Both the position numbers and the translations under genes were made by a program. The notes below the pieces were generated by a model, which was given only the letters and a program-made list of their open reading frames with translations, made no database searches and was not told where the DNA came from. 64,000 nt of DNA, from assembly GCF_007197755.1 (NCBI RefSeq), contig NZ_CP041636.1, positions 248,001-312,000 of the forward strand. The letters are read 5' to 3'. Position 1 is the stretch's first letter; each line of letters starts with the position of its first letter. This stretch comes from Ferrovibrio terrae (GTDB taxonomy: Bacteria > Pseudomonadota > Alphaproteobacteria > Ferrovibrionales > Ferrovibrionaceae). Of this stretch, positions 16,677 to 26,146 are shown piece by piece.

Positions 16677-18224
16677 ATGGTCGCACGTTGCCGCACGGTC
16701 GCATTCCAGGGCATCGAAGTGATGCCGGTCGAGGCGCAGGTGCAACTGGCAAACGGCCTGCCCGCCTTTGCCGTGGTCGGCCTCGCCGACAAGGCAGTGG
16801 GCGAGAGCCGTGAACGCGTGCGCGGCGCACTTGGCGCCATCGGTCTGGCCCTGCCGCCCAAACGCATCACCGTCAATCTCGCACCCGCCGACCTGCCCAA
16901 GGAAGGCAGCCATTACGACCTGCCGATTGCGCTGGCGCTGCTCGCGGCGATGGGCGTGCTGCCGCCCGATGCACTGGACGGCTATCTCGCGCTCGGCGAA
17001 CTCGGCCTCGACGGCGCGGTCGGGCCCGTCACCGGCATATTGCCGGCCGCTCTCTCAGCGCATGCGCAGGATCGCGGCCTGATCTGTCCGCAGGCACAGG
17101 GCAGCGAGGCGGCCTGGGCCGGCGATGCCGAACGCGTGCTGGCAACGCCCTCGCTGCTGGCGCTGATCAATCACTTCAAGGGCAGCCAGGTGCTGCCCAA
17201 CCCACGACCAGGTATTGCCGCCGAGGACGGCGCGACTCTGCCCGACCTGCGCGACATCAAGGGCCAGGAAAGCGCCAAACGTGCGCTGGAAGTCGCTGCA
17301 GCAGGCTCGCACAATCTGCTGCTGATCGGTCCGCCGGGCGCGGGCAAGTCGATGCTGGCCCAGCGCCTGCCTGGCATCTTGCCGCCGCTGGATTCGGCCG
17401 AGATTCTCGAAGTCAGCATGATCGCCTCGCTGGCCGGACAGTTGCCGGATGGCAAACTGACACGCCGCCGTCCGTTCCGCGCGCCGCATCATTCGGCCTC
17501 GATGGCGGCGCTGGTCGGCGGCGGGTTGCGCGTGAAGCCCGGCGAAGTCAGCCTCGCGCATCTCGGCGTGCTGTTCCTCGACGAGCTGCCCGAATTCAAT
17601 CGCCAGACGCTCGACAGTCTGCGTCAGCCGCTGGAGACCGGCGAATGCGTGGTGGCGCGCGCCAATGCGCATGTCAGTTATCCGGCCCGCGTGCAGCTGG
17701 TGGCGGCGATGAATCCCTGTCGCTGCGGCCATCTCGGCGATCCGGCCCAGGCCTGCAGCCGCGCACCGAAATGCGGCGCCGATTATCAGGCACGCCTGTC
17801 GGGTCCGCTGCTCGACCGCATCGATCTCACGCTCGAAGTGCCGGCCGTCAGCCCCGATGATCTGGCCGCGCCACCGCCGAGCGAAGACTCAGCCACGGTT
17901 GCCGCCCGCGTGGCACAGGCGCGCGACATCCAGCGCGACCGCTATGCCCGCACCGGCAGCGGCGGGCTGTCGAAAGACGGCCGCGACGTGATCCGCACCA
18001 ATGCGCAGGCCGATGGCCAGCTGCTGGAGCGGATCGCCGCGCCCGACGATGCCGGGCGGAATCTGCTCACCGAAGCGGCCAAGGCGATGCACCTGACCGC
18101 GCGCGGCTACCACCGCGTGCTGCGCGTCGCGCGTACTCTGGCCGACCTCGACGGCTGCGACAGCGTGCGCCGCATGCATGTGGCGGAAGCCCTGAGCTAT
18201 CGCAGGCTGGGGTTTGTGCGGTGA
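16677..18224 (+). CDS. YifB/ComM family Mg chelatase-like AAA+ ATPase
   Basis: A 515-residue protein with the three-part ComM plan: an N-terminal ChlI-like (Lon-protease-fold) domain, an AAA+ core with Walker A G-P-P-G-A-G-K-S and Walker B L-F-L-D-E-L-P-E-F, and a C-terminal Mg_chelatase_C domain with T-A-R-G-Y-H-R-V-L-R-V-A-R-T. The Cys cluster N-P-C-R-C-G-H and C-S-R-A-P-K-C is conserved in the family. ComM is a hexameric DNA helicase that promotes branch migration during natural transformation. No other competence genes are nearby. The divergent riboswitch leader shares the upstream AT-rich region. Confidence 0.95.
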   Translation: MVARCRTVAFQGIEVMPVEAQVQLANGLPAFAVVGLADKAVGESRERVRGALGAIGLALPPKRITVNLAPADLPKEGSHYDLPIALALLAAMGVLPPDALDGYLALGELGLDGAVGPVTGILPAALSAHAQDRGLICPQAQGSEAAWAGDAERVLATPSLLALINHFKGSQVLPNPRPGIAAEDGATLPDLRDIKGQESAKRALEVAAAGSHNLLLIGPPGAGKSMLAQRLPGILPPLDSAEILEVSMIASLAGQLPDGKLTRRRPFRAPHHSASMAALVGGGLRVKPGEVSLAHLGVLFLDELPEFNRQTLDSLRQPLETGECVVARANAHVSYPARVQLVAAMNPCRCGHLGDPAQACSRAPKCGADYQARLSGPLLDRIDLTLEVPAVSPDDLAAPPPSEDSATVAARVAQARDIQRDRYARTGSGGLSKDGRDVIRTNAQADGQLLERIAAPDDAGRNLLTEAAKAMHLTARGYHRVLRVARTLADLDGCDSVRRMHVAEALSYRRLGFVR

Positions 18225-19103
18225 CTAGCTGCGGGTAAACCGCCGCATGCCGAAGGCGAACAGCAGCCCGCCAGCATACATCAGCACGCCATAGAGACCG
18301 CCCGGTATTGCCAGCGCGTCATCCTGCAGCACGGTGCTGGCGATCACGATGGCAAGCGTCGCATTCTGCACGGCCGTCTCGATGCCGAGCGTGACCGACT
18401 GGCGGCGCGACAACCGCGCCAGCCAGGCGACCAGGAAACCGACGGCGAGCATCAGCAGATTGAGCCCGATGGCGAAACCCGCGAGGCTGCCGAAATTGTC
18501 GCGCAGCAACACCCAGTTCTTGGCCACCGCGCCGAGCACGATGAGGATGAACAGCACGGCCGCCACGCGCGTCGCCCGCGGCTCCCAGCGCAGCGCGCCG
18601 TCCGGCCAGCGGGCGCGCACCAGCATGCCCAGACCGACCGGCACGCCGAGCATCAGGAAAATCTGCCCCATCATCAGGCCGACCGGCACGGTGACGCCGG
18701 CCCCGCCTGCTCCTTGCGCGTTGCCGCCGAAATGCTGCATCGACCAGATCACGATCGGCGGCAGGGTGAAGATCGTCGCCACGCTGGCCACCGCCGTGAA
18801 GCTGACCGCCAGCGCCACATCGCCGCGCGCGATATAGGTAAGCAGGTTCGAAGTGGTGCCGGTAGGACAGGCGGCGAGAATCATGAAACCGATGGCGAAG
18901 ACGCCGCCGATGCCGACCGCCTTGAGCAGCAGGAAGCAGATCAGGGGCAGCAGCACGAAATGACACAGCACGCCGACGAGAAGCGCGCGCGGCTGTCGCA
19001 CGATGCGCACGAAATCCTCGACGGTCAGGCCGAGGCCGAGCGAGAACATGATGAAGGCCAGAATGCCCGGCAGCAGGATGGTGGTTACGATATCGCCTTC
19101 CAT
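18225..19103 (-). CDS. Bile acid:sodium symporter (SBF) family protein
   Basis: A 292-residue polytopic membrane protein with about nine helices, beginning M-E-G-D-I-V-T-T-I-L-L-P-G-I-L-A-F-I-M-F. The segment A-C-P-T-G-T-T-S-N-L-L-T-Y-I-A-R-G-D is the SBF-family sodium/substrate region, and G-I-E-T-A-V-Q-N-A-T-L-A is the second crossover motif. It likely carries an organic anion together with Na+. The start at 19103 was chosen because everything upstream in frame is Arg-rich and non-membranous. It abuts the ComM gene convergently, with no gap. Confidence 0.92.
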   Translation of the reverse strand: MEGDIVTTILLPGILAFIMFSLGLGLTVEDFVRIVRQPRALLVGVLCHFVLLPLICFLLLKAVGIGGVFAIGFMILAACPTGTTSNLLTYIARGDVALAVSFTAVASVATIFTLPPIVIWSMQHFGGNAQGAGGAGVTVPVGLMMGQIFLMLGVPVGLGMLVRARWPDGALRWEPRATRVAAVLFILIVLGAVAKNWVLLRDNFGSLAGFAIGLNLLMLAVGFLVAWLARLSRRQSVTLGIETAVQNATLAIVIASTVLQDDALAIPGGLYGVLMYAGGLLFAFGMRRFTRS

Positions 19104-19335
19104 GTCGTCTCGCCCCTTGTTCGGCCGTCTGCAGCGGCACTTTTTCTCGGCGACACACCGCATCGCCCGCCACGACGATACGCCAAGCCGAACGCGGTTT
19201 CCACGCCTGCCGCCGCGTATTGTCAGGATGCAATCGCGCGGTCGCCATAGTTCGGTCGGGGCCGTAGCATGAGTAGATGAACCGGCGAAGGCGGCATGGC
19301 ATGGTGCAGCCGAACCGCTCACTGGAACCGTCCGC

Positions 19336-20247
19336 ATGAACACCGCCGCCATCTCCACCCCGCCCCGCTCTCTCGCATTCGAGCTGCTGCTGCTCGCGGC
19401 CCTTGCCACACTCTGGGGTGCGTCCTTCACCTTCATCAAGCTGGGCGTGGAAACCATTCCTCCGGTGACCTTCATCGCCGCGCGTACCGTGATCGCCGGC
19501 GGCCTTCTGCTCTGCATTCTGCGCGCCCGTGGCATCAGGCTGCCGCGCGATCGCGCCACCTGGCGCAGCCTGGCCATCCAGGCCTGCCTCAACTCGGTGA
19601 TGCCGTTTACGCTGATCGCCTGGGCCGAAACCCGCATCGATGCCGGCCTTGCAACGATCCTGAATTCCACCACGCCGATCTTCGCCTTCCTGATCACCTG
19701 GGCGATCACGCGGCATGAAGCTGTCACCGGGCGCAAGCTGTTCGGCACGGTGATGGGAATCAGCGGCGTCTGCATGATCATGGGGGTCGGGGCACTGACC
19801 GGCCTGGGCAGCGATATGTGGGGTCAGCTCGCCATGCTGGCGGCGTCGCTGTCCTACGGCGCAGCGGCCATCTACGGCCACAATTTCAAGCATCTCGATT
19901 CGATGGTGCCAGCGGCGGGCTCGATGCTCTGCGGCGCCGTGATCCTGGTGCCGCTCAGCCTGATCGTCGACCAGCCCTGGACCCTGCAGCCATCGGACAC
20001 CTCGCTGCTGGCGCTGGTCGCGCTGTCAGTGTTTTCGACCGCGCTGGCCTTCGTGATCTATTTCCGGCTGGTGCGCACGCTGGGCTCGGTCGGCGTGACG
20101 TCGCAAGCCTACCTGCGCATCCCGATCGGTGTCGGCATCGGCGTGGTATTCCTCGGCGAAACCCTTGCGGGCTCGGCCTGGCTCGGTCTGATCTTCGTGG
20201 TGATCGGCGTGGCGGCGATGTCGCTGCCAGCCCGCAAGGCCGGCTGA
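19336..20247 (+). CDS. EamA/DMT family transporter
   Basis: A 303-residue protein with ten predicted helices in two EamA repeats. Typical markers: L-W-G-A-S-F-T-F-I-K in helix 1, a central A-R-T-V-I-A-G-G, and a second repeat with F-R-L-V-R-T-L-G-S-V-G-V and G-E-T-L-A-G-S-A-W-L-G. These transporters usually export amino acids or other metabolites; the substrate cannot be inferred. It is divergent from the SBF gene and convergent with the PAS gene 3 bases downstream. Confidence 0.9.
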   Translation: MNTAAISTPPRSLAFELLLLAALATLWGASFTFIKLGVETIPPVTFIAARTVIAGGLLLCILRARGIRLPRDRATWRSLAIQACLNSVMPFTLIAWAETRIDAGLATILNSTTPIFAFLITWAITRHEAVTGRKLFGTVMGISGVCMIMGVGALTGLGSDMWGQLAMLAASLSYGAAAIYGHNFKHLDSMVPAAGSMLCGAVILVPLSLIVDQPWTLQPSDTSLLALVALSVFSTALAFVIYFRLVRTLGSVGVTSQAYLRIPIGVGIGVVFLGETLAGSAWLGLIFVVIGVAAMSLPARKAG

Positions 20248-20250
20248 GAT

Positions 20251-20730
20251 TTAGTCGGCATCCGACAGGTAGATCGCGCCGAGAATCTTGGTGACACGGC
20301 CGCCTTCCATCAGCGGCAGCGCCAGCTTGTCGACCTGCAGGTATTCGCGCGCCGAGGGGCTGATCCGCGAGGCATAGACCGGCGCGCTGACCCGCACCAC
20401 CCTGGCATATTCGTCCAGCGGCTTATCACCGATGCGGTCGGCCGAGGCGCTGACCATCTTGCCGGTGAGATCGAAACCGAACAGCGTCGTGAGTGCTGTC
20501 CCGTACAGGCGATAGCGGTATTCGTTGTTGTCGAGGCAATCGAGCAGCATCAGGTGGCCGAACCAGGGCAACAGGTCTTCATGCGAGAAATCGCTGCGCG
20601 GCGGCGCCTGACGGCTGCCCCGCCTGGCATCCCAGAGATCGAACAGGCCGCGCAGCTTCGGATGCGAGATCGCCACGTCGTGGCTGTCGTCGTGGTAGGA
20701 CAGACTCTGGCGCTTGAACTGCATCATCAT
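20251..20730 (-). CDS. PAS-domain protein (PAS_5-like), stand-alone
   Basis: A 159-residue soluble protein that appears to be a single PAS-like module: S-H-P-K-L-R-G-L-F-D-L-W-D-A-R-R-G near the start, D-L-L-P-W-F-G-H-L-M-L-L-D, Y-R-Y-R-L-Y-G-T and L-P-L-M-E-G-G-R-V-T-K-I-L-G-A-I-Y-L. This is the pattern of short PAS proteins common in Rhodospirillales-type genomes, with no output domain. Three consecutive ATGs open the gene; GGAG is 8 bases from the first. Role unknown, possibly ligand or light sensing through a partner. Confidence 0.82.
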   Translation of the reverse strand: MMMQFKRQSLSYHDDSHDVAISHPKLRGLFDLWDARRGSRQAPPRSDFSHEDLLPWFGHLMLLDCLDNNEYRYRLYGTALTTLFGFDLTGKMVSASADRIGDKPLDEYARVVRVSAPVYASRISPSAREYLQVDKLALPLMEGGRVTKILGAIYLSDAD

Positions 20731-21037
20731 CGGGTAAGCTCCGGCGAATCTCGCCTGTTGGGGTGTCGAGGTATCCCAACCCCGATTGCCCGGCCGAACC
20801 CAGTGCTTTTCCGGTTCGAGTGCGGCCCTTGCGCGAAAATTCCGGTAACCTTCTGTCTACTTCGGGCGTTAGGCCTGTAACCCTTCTCGGGGACATTCTC
20901 GCCCGTCGGGCGGATTCGTGACGGTCAACGCAGCCTGACGGGTAGTCGGCCGCGCCGGAAGCCGTTAAAAACTTGCCACACATTTGGCCAGATTACCGGC
21001 TTTCCTGTCTGCCTGTAGCGTGGATGCATTCGCAGCG
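20731..21037. other. Divergent intergenic region, presumed promoters
   Basis: 307 bases between the PAS gene and the reductase gene. It contains small inverted repeats such as TTGGG...CCCAA at about 20758-20780 and a GC-rich dyad near 20910, but no convincing sigma-70 pair, riboswitch or small gene. Presumed to hold two divergent promoters. Confidence 0.45.
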
Positions 21038-22078
21038 ATGACTGTTCAGAAAACAGATGTTGTCATTATCGGCGCGGGCCCGGTCGGCCTGTTCGCCGTA
21101 TTCGAATGCGGTATGGTGGGGCTGAACTGCCACGTGATCGATGCGCTCGACGCCATCGGGGGACAGTGCAGCGCGCTGTATCCGGAAAAGCCGATCTACG
21201 ACATTCCCGGCTTCCCACAGATCAGCGGGGCCGGCCTGGTGGAGCAGCTTGAACTCCAGGCCGCCCCGTTCAAGCCGGTCTATCATCTGGGCCAGCGCGT
21301 CGACAAACTCGAACAGCCCAACGGTGTCGGCGGCGGCTTCCGTCTCACAACATCAAAGGGCAATGTGATCGAGGCCGGCGCGGTGATCATCGCGGCCGGG
21401 GCCGGCGCGTTTGGCCCCAACCGCCCGCCGCTGGCCAATATCGAATCCTTCGAGGGCCAGCCCGGCGGCTGCGGCGTGCATTACCTGGTGCGGCGCGCCG
21501 AGGATTTCCGCGCCCGCCGCATCGTGATCGCAGGCGGCGGCGACAGCGCGGTGGATTGGGCGCTGATGCTGCATGGCGTCGCCGCGCAGATCTGGTTCGT
21601 GCATCGCCGCGACCAGTTCCGTGCCGCGCCCGACAGCGTGGCCAAACTGCGTGCGCTGGACGGCTATGGCCTGGATATCGTGGTGCCCTACCAGCTCGAT
21701 GCGCTGGAGGGCGGTAATGGTGTGCTGACCGGCGTGACGGTGAAAACACTGGAGGGTCAGACGAGAAGCCTGCCGGCCGATGCGCTGCTCGCCTTCTTCG
21801 GCCTGAAGAGCGATCTGGGGCCGATTGCGCAGTGGGGCATGGAACTGGATCGCCACCACCTGCCGGTCGATCCGGCCAACTGCCAGACTTCCGTCCCCGG
21901 CATCTTCGCCATCGGCGATGTGGCCACGTACCGCGGTAAGCTCAAGCTGATACTAACGGGCTTCGCCGAGGCAGCCTCAGCGGCACATGCGATCTATCCG
22001 CTGCTCAACGACGGCAAGCCGCTGCATTTCGAGTATTCGACCTCGAAGGGTACGCCCGGAAGCGGCGTCAAAGCCTAA
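21038..22078 (+). CDS. Thioredoxin-reductase-like ferredoxin--NADP+ reductase
   Basis: A 346-residue FAD/NADPH enzyme of the TrxR-like FNR type (YumC-like). The FAD Rossmann motif I-I-G-A-G-P-V-G is at residues 10-17, followed by G-G-Q-C-S-A-L-Y-P-E-K-P-I-Y-D-I-P-G-F-P, diagnostic of this FNR clade, and the NADPH-binding V-I-A-G-G-G-D-S-A-V. There is no C-x-x-C redox pair, so it is not a thioredoxin reductase. It should transfer electrons between NADPH and ferredoxin or flavodoxin. The ATG at 21038 gives the family N-terminus, although the Shine-Dalgarno is weak. The stop overlaps the convergent ligase gene by 4 bases. Confidence 0.92.
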   Translation: MTVQKTDVVIIGAGPVGLFAVFECGMVGLNCHVIDALDAIGGQCSALYPEKPIYDIPGFPQISGAGLVEQLELQAAPFKPVYHLGQRVDKLEQPNGVGGGFRLTTSKGNVIEAGAVIIAAGAGAFGPNRPPLANIESFEGQPGGCGVHYLVRRAEDFRARRIVIAGGGDSAVDWALMLHGVAAQIWFVHRRDQFRAAPDSVAKLRALDGYGLDIVVPYQLDALEGGNGVLTGVTVKTLEGQTRSLPADALLAFFGLKSDLGPIAQWGMELDRHHLPVDPANCQTSVPGIFAIGDVATYRGKLKLILTGFAEAASAAHAIYPLLNDGKPLHFEYSTSKGTPGSGVKA

Positions 22079-23634
22079 ACGATACGGCTGGTGCGGTTGC
22101 CCCAGTAGCGATCCTTGATCAGCCGCTTGTAGAGCTTGCCGGTCGCATGACGCGGCAGGGCTTCCTCGAAATCGATCGAGCGCGGGCATTTGATGGCGGC
22201 CAGATGCTGGCGACAATAGGCCAGCAGTTCCTCGGCCAGCGCCGGGCCTGCGTCTTTCATATCGACCGGCTGCACGACCGCCTTCACTTCTTCGCCGAAA
22301 TCCTCGTTGGGCACGCCGATCACAGCGACATCCGCCACCTTAGGATGCTCAATCAGCACATTCTCGGCTTCCTGCGGATAGATATTCACACCGCCGGAAA
22401 TGATCATGAAAGCCTTGCGGTCAGTGAGATAGAGATAGCCCTCGGCATCGAGATAGCCGATATCGCCCAGCGTGCTCCAACCCTTGTCGTTGAAGGCCTG
22501 TTTCGTCTTGGCATCGTCATTGTGATAGGTGAAGGGCTGGCCGTTGCCGAAATAGACTAGGCCAGACTCAGCCGTGCCCAGTTCCGCGCCGCTCTCGTCA
22601 TCGACGATATGCAGTTCGCCGATAATGGCGCGGCCGACCGAGCCTTTATGCGTCTGCCAGTCCTGGCTGGTAATGAAGGTCATGCCGTTGCCTTCTGAAG
22701 CCGCGTAATATTCAAACAGCACCGGACCCCACCAGTCGATCATCTGCTGCTTGGTCACGCTCGAGACCGGACCGGCGCCATGAATGGCCACGCGATGCGA
22801 CGAGAGATCGTAACGGCTACGGACTTCCGCCGGCAGCTTGAGCATTCGCACGAACATGGTAGGCACCCAGTTGCTGTGCGTGATCCGGTGCTTTTCGATC
22901 AGCCGCAACGCCGCTTCGGCGTCGAAATGCTGCATGATCACCAACGCGCCACCGACGCGCAGGACCAGCATGCAGTAGCGCAAAGGTGCCGCATGATAGA
23001 GCGGCGCCGGATTGAGGTAGCGCATCTGCGGGCTGTAGTCGTACAGCCTGTAGCCGTTGTCGACGAAATAGCTGCGGGTGCCGACCGGATCACCGTTGAT
23101 CGGCCGCTTGATGCCCTTCGGCTTGCCGGTGGTACCCGACGAATACAGCATGTCGCGGCCCTGCATCTCGTCCGCCACCGGTGTCGCCGGCATGGCGGCG
23201 ACGGCAGCCTCCCAGCTTTCATAGCCCGGCTCAGGCTGACCGCCGATCATGTAGAAGCGCTCGACGCCTTTGCACTGCGCGTGTAGTTCGGCAGCGATAC
23301 TGCGGAATTCGTCGGTGATCACCAGCACGCGCGCGCCGGCATCGCTGGTGATATAGGCAATCTCGGGCGCACTCAGCCGCGTGCTGACCGGTGTGTAATA
23401 CAGTCCGGCGCGGTCAGCGCCGAAACAGATCTCAAAGAATTCCGGCCGGTTTTCGATCACCAGCGCCATATGGCTGCGTGGGCCGAGGCCGAGCTTGCGA
23501 AACAGCTGCGCGGCACGGTTCGAGGCCGACTCAAGCTGGCCGAAGGTGGTGACGGCGCCGGTCTCGGCCATGACGATGGCCGGCTTGTCAGGCGTCTTTT
23601 GTGCATGCTCGGTGATATAGACGAGGTCGGACAA
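22075..23634 (-). CDS. AMP-dependent acyl-CoA synthetase
   Basis: A 519-residue acyl-adenylate-forming ligase. P-loop M-L-Y-S-S-G-T-T-G-K-P-K-G-I, hinge W-S-T-L-G-D-I-G-Y-L-D-A-E-G-Y, D-R-K-A-F-M-I-I-S-G-G-V-N-I-Y-P, and the catalytic lysine in R-H-A-T-G-K-L are present. The start is TTG at 23634, with AAGGAAGG five bases upstream, and lies one base after the stop of the upstream ligase gene, so the two are translationally linked. The substrate is unresolved (fatty or aromatic acid). Confidence 0.9.
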   Translation of the reverse strand: MSDLVYITEHAQKTPDKPAIVMAETGAVTTFGQLESASNRAAQLFRKLGLGPRSHMALVIENRPEFFEICFGADRAGLYYTPVSTRLSAPEIAYITSDAGARVLVITDEFRSIAAELHAQCKGVERFYMIGGQPEPGYESWEAAVAAMPATPVADEMQGRDMLYSSGTTGKPKGIKRPINGDPVGTRSYFVDNGYRLYDYSPQMRYLNPAPLYHAAPLRYCMLVLRVGGALVIMQHFDAEAALRLIEKHRITHSNWVPTMFVRMLKLPAEVRSRYDLSSHRVAIHGAGPVSSVTKQQMIDWWGPVLFEYYAASEGNGMTFITSQDWQTHKGSVGRAIIGELHIVDDESGAELGTAESGLVYFGNGQPFTYHNDDAKTKQAFNDKGWSTLGDIGYLDAEGYLYLTDRKAFMIISGGVNIYPQEAENVLIEHPKVADVAVIGVPNEDFGEEVKAVVQPVDMKDAGPALAEELLAYCRQHLAAIKCPRSIDFEEALPRHATGKLYKRLIKDRYWGNRTSRIV

Positions 23635-23635
23635 A

Positions 23636-25153
23636 TCAGCCTTCCTTTTCCAGCAGGACGCGCAGTTCGGTTTTCAGCACCTTGCCGTAATTGTTTTTCG
23701 GCAGGGCCGACAGGAAACGATACTGTTTGGGCCGCTTGAAGCGCGCGATATGATCGAGGCAGAGCGCGTCCAGTGCCGCCTCGCCGACGGATGCACCATT
23801 GCGACGCACGACAAAAGCCACGACTTCCTCGCCCCAGTCGGCATGCGGCTTGCCAACCACCGACACCTCGTCCACGTCGGGGTGCTGCAGCAGCACCTCC
23901 TCCACTTCGCGCGGATAGATGTTGCTGCCGCCCGAGATGATCATATCCTTGGAGCGGTCTTTCAGGGTCAGGTAGCCGTCGTCGTCGAAACTGCCGACAT
24001 CGCCGGTATGCAGCCAGCCATTGCGCAGTGTCTGCGCTGATGCCTCGGGGTTGCGCCAGTAGCCGGCCATCACCACATCGCCGCGGCAGATGATCTCGCC
24101 GATCTCGCCATTGGGCAGCGGAGTGTCGTCGGCATCGACCACCCGAACTTCGACATCCGTGCGCGCCACGCCTGCAGACCCCAGCCGCGCCAGATACCGG
24201 GCATGCCCGGTATCGACATGCATCTCCTTGTCCATGCCGGTGATCGTCATCGGCGCTTCGCCCTGGCCATAGATCTGCGCCAGCTTCGGACCCAGAACGC
24301 GCATGGCATCCTGCAGGTCGGCGACATACATCGGCCCACCGCCATAGACGATGGTTTTCAGATTGGACGTGTCAGCCGTCGCGATCTCGGGCGCATGCAC
24401 CAGGCGATGCACCATGGTGGGTGCGAAGAAGAAGCTGCAGCCCGGCCAATGCGCGATCAGTTCCAGCGTCTCGGCCGGATCGAAACCTCCGGAGGCGGGG
24501 ATTACCTGATTGGCGCCGCGCGCCACATGCGGCAGGCCATACAGGCCGGAGCCATGGCTGATTGGCGCACAATGGATGATGCAATCCTGCGGACTGACAT
24601 GATCGACATCGGCGTAATAATTCATCACCGCCGCCACCAGGTTGCGATGCGTCAGCATCGCGCCTTTCGGCCGCCCGGTGGTGCCAGAGGTATAGAAAAG
24701 CCAGGCCAGATCGTCGGGTGCGACATCCGCCACCGGCATGGCCGGCGCATCATACAGCGCCGCGAAAGCCGGTTCTTCCAGCAGGATCAGCGGAGTCTGG
24801 GTCAGCGGTTTCAGCTCGTCGGCCAGCGCGCTGGAGACCACGGCCAGCCTGGCCCCGGCATTGTCGAGAATCCAGGCTACCTCGCGCGGATGCAGTTTGG
24901 CATTGACCGGCACGGCCACCATGCCGGCATGCCAGAGCGCGAACAGCAGTTCCCAGTATTCGGGGCAGTTCTTCAGCAGCAGCGCCACGCGGTCGCCGCG
25001 CTGCAGTTTGCCGGCCGCGACCAGGCCTGCCGCCAGTCTCGGCACGCGCCGCCCGGTCTCGGCATAGGTGAGCCGCACGGTCTTGCCGACCGACAAAGCC
25101 GGCCTGTCGCCCCAAACTTTGGCTGCGCGGTGCAGCAGATGCGCCAGATTCAT
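23636..25153 (-). CDS. Long-chain-fatty-acid/aryl-CoA ligase family protein
   Basis: A 505-residue AMP-forming ligase with P-loop F-Y-T-S-G-T-T-G-R-P-K-G-A-M-L-T-H-R, hinge W-L-H-T-G-D-V-G-S-F-D-D-D-G-Y, D-R-S-K-D-M-I-I-S-G-G-S-N-I-Y-P and a terminal N-Y-G-K-V-L with the catalytic lysine. It is the first gene of a two-ligase operon; the second ligase begins one base after its stop. Two different ligases in tandem suggest activation of two acids in one pathway, or a paralogue pair with different chain-length ranges. No beta-oxidation genes are adjacent. Confidence 0.9.
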   Translation of the reverse strand: MNLAHLLHRAAKVWGDRPALSVGKTVRLTYAETGRRVPRLAAGLVAAGKLQRGDRVALLLKNCPEYWELLFALWHAGMVAVPVNAKLHPREVAWILDNAGARLAVVSSALADELKPLTQTPLILLEEPAFAALYDAPAMPVADVAPDDLAWLFYTSGTTGRPKGAMLTHRNLVAAVMNYYADVDHVSPQDCIIHCAPISHGSGLYGLPHVARGANQVIPASGGFDPAETLELIAHWPGCSFFFAPTMVHRLVHAPEIATADTSNLKTIVYGGGPMYVADLQDAMRVLGPKLAQIYGQGEAPMTITGMDKEMHVDTGHARYLARLGSAGVARTDVEVRVVDADDTPLPNGEIGEIICRGDVVMAGYWRNPEASAQTLRNGWLHTGDVGSFDDDGYLTLKDRSKDMIISGGSNIYPREVEEVLLQHPDVDEVSVVGKPHADWGEEVVAFVVRRNGASVGEAALDALCLDHIARFKRPKQYRFLSALPKNNYGKVLKTELRVLLEKEG

Positions 25154-25214
25154 GGTCGCGCCCCAATGATCCCTGTCGGGTTTCCGTTTCCTCTGGGACG
25201 AATGTTACGCAAAG

Positions 25215-25241
25215 AAAAACGGCGCCGGAAGCCGGCGCCGT
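25215..25241 (-). terminator. Intrinsic terminator downstream of olsB
   Basis: A 10-bp GC stem (25219-25228 with 25232-25241, ACGGCGCCGG/CCGGCGCCGT) with a 3-nt loop, followed on the minus strand by TTTTTCTTTG. It lies 35 bases after the olsB stop and separates olsB from the ligase operon. Confidence 0.92.
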
Positions 25242-25276
25242 CCATCATTTCGGGGTCAGAGCGACCTTACGCCACG

Positions 25277-26146
25277 TCAGGCGTGGTATTCGGTCACGAC
25301 CAGGCCCTCATCGGGCGAGAAGCGATTCTGGTATTTCGGCGCAATCCGGTCGACCGGCAGCAGGATGAACACGTCGGTGGTGCCGAACTGCTGGTCGATC
25401 ACCGCGCCATCGCCGATATAGGCGCCGAGCCGGAGGTAGCCCTTGATCAGTGGCGGCAGGGCATGCAGCGCAGTGCGCATGTTGACCTGGTCGGCCGGCA
25501 TCAGGTTCATCGACACGAAGCGCTCAGGCAGCGCGCGCACGCGCCATTGCGGCGGCGGCAGATGATTGTGATGCAGATAGCTCAGCGCCATGGCATGCCG
25601 CTCCGGGTCGGTGCCCGGAAAAGACGCGCAGCCGAACATGAAACCGATATCGTGGTCAGTGATATAGGTGGAGATGCCGCGCCACAGCAGCTGGATCGTC
25701 GCATTGGTGCGGTAGTCGCGATGCACGCAGGAACGACCGAGTTCCAGCAGGCCGCCACCGGCGCCGGCATAATCCAGCATCGGCTTCAGGTCATATTCCG
25801 AGGCGGAGTAGAAGCCGCCATGCGTCTCGGCGAATTCGCGACGCAGCAGACGGTATGTGCCCACGGCCTGCTCGCCATCGGGATGGCGGCGGTCGAAGAC
25901 CATCAGATGATCGCAGAGCCGGTCGAACTGATCGAAATCGCGACCCAGCCGGGCCATCTCGGGCGACGGCTCGGCAGCCATCTCCTCATAGAAAACTTTG
26001 TAGCGCAGGCGCTGGGCGGCCGCGATGTCATCCGGGCTGCGGGTCAGGCGCACCTCGAACCGGCCATCGGCAGACGTGCACTGCCAGCCGCGACGGGTGA
26101 CGCGGGGCTGTGGGATGACCGATGGAACGGAGAGTGGCAACTGCAT
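25277..26146 (-). CDS. olsB: L-ornithine N(alpha)-acyltransferase-like (OlsB family)
   Basis: A 289-residue GNAT-fold N-acyltransferase. The order R-Y-K-V-F-Y-E-E-M, F-D-Q-F-D-R-L-C-D-H-L-M-V, V-G-T-Y-R-L-L-R-R, L-E-L-G-R-S-C-V-H and P-L-I-K-G-Y-L-R-L-G-A matches the OlsB/hemolysin-related acyltransferase family, which transfers a 3-hydroxyacyl group from ACP to ornithine to give lyso-ornithine lipid. No olsA acyltransferase is adjacent. Of the clustered starts, ATG 26146 has GGAG at a 7-base spacing, while the one at 26152 has a spacing of only 1. A family relative with another amine substrate cannot be excluded. Confidence 0.82.
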   Translation of the reverse strand: MQLPLSVPSVIPQPRVTRRGWQCTSADGRFEVRLTRSPDDIAAAQRLRYKVFYEEMAAEPSPEMARLGRDFDQFDRLCDHLMVFDRRHPDGEQAVGTYRLLRREFAETHGGFYSASEYDLKPMLDYAGAGGGLLELGRSCVHRDYRTNATIQLLWRGISTYITDHDIGFMFGCASFPGTDPERHAMALSYLHHNHLPPPQWRVRALPERFVSMNLMPADQVNMRTALHALPPLIKGYLRLGAYIGDGAVIDQQFGTTDVFILLPVDRIAPKYQNRFSPDEGLVVTEYHA

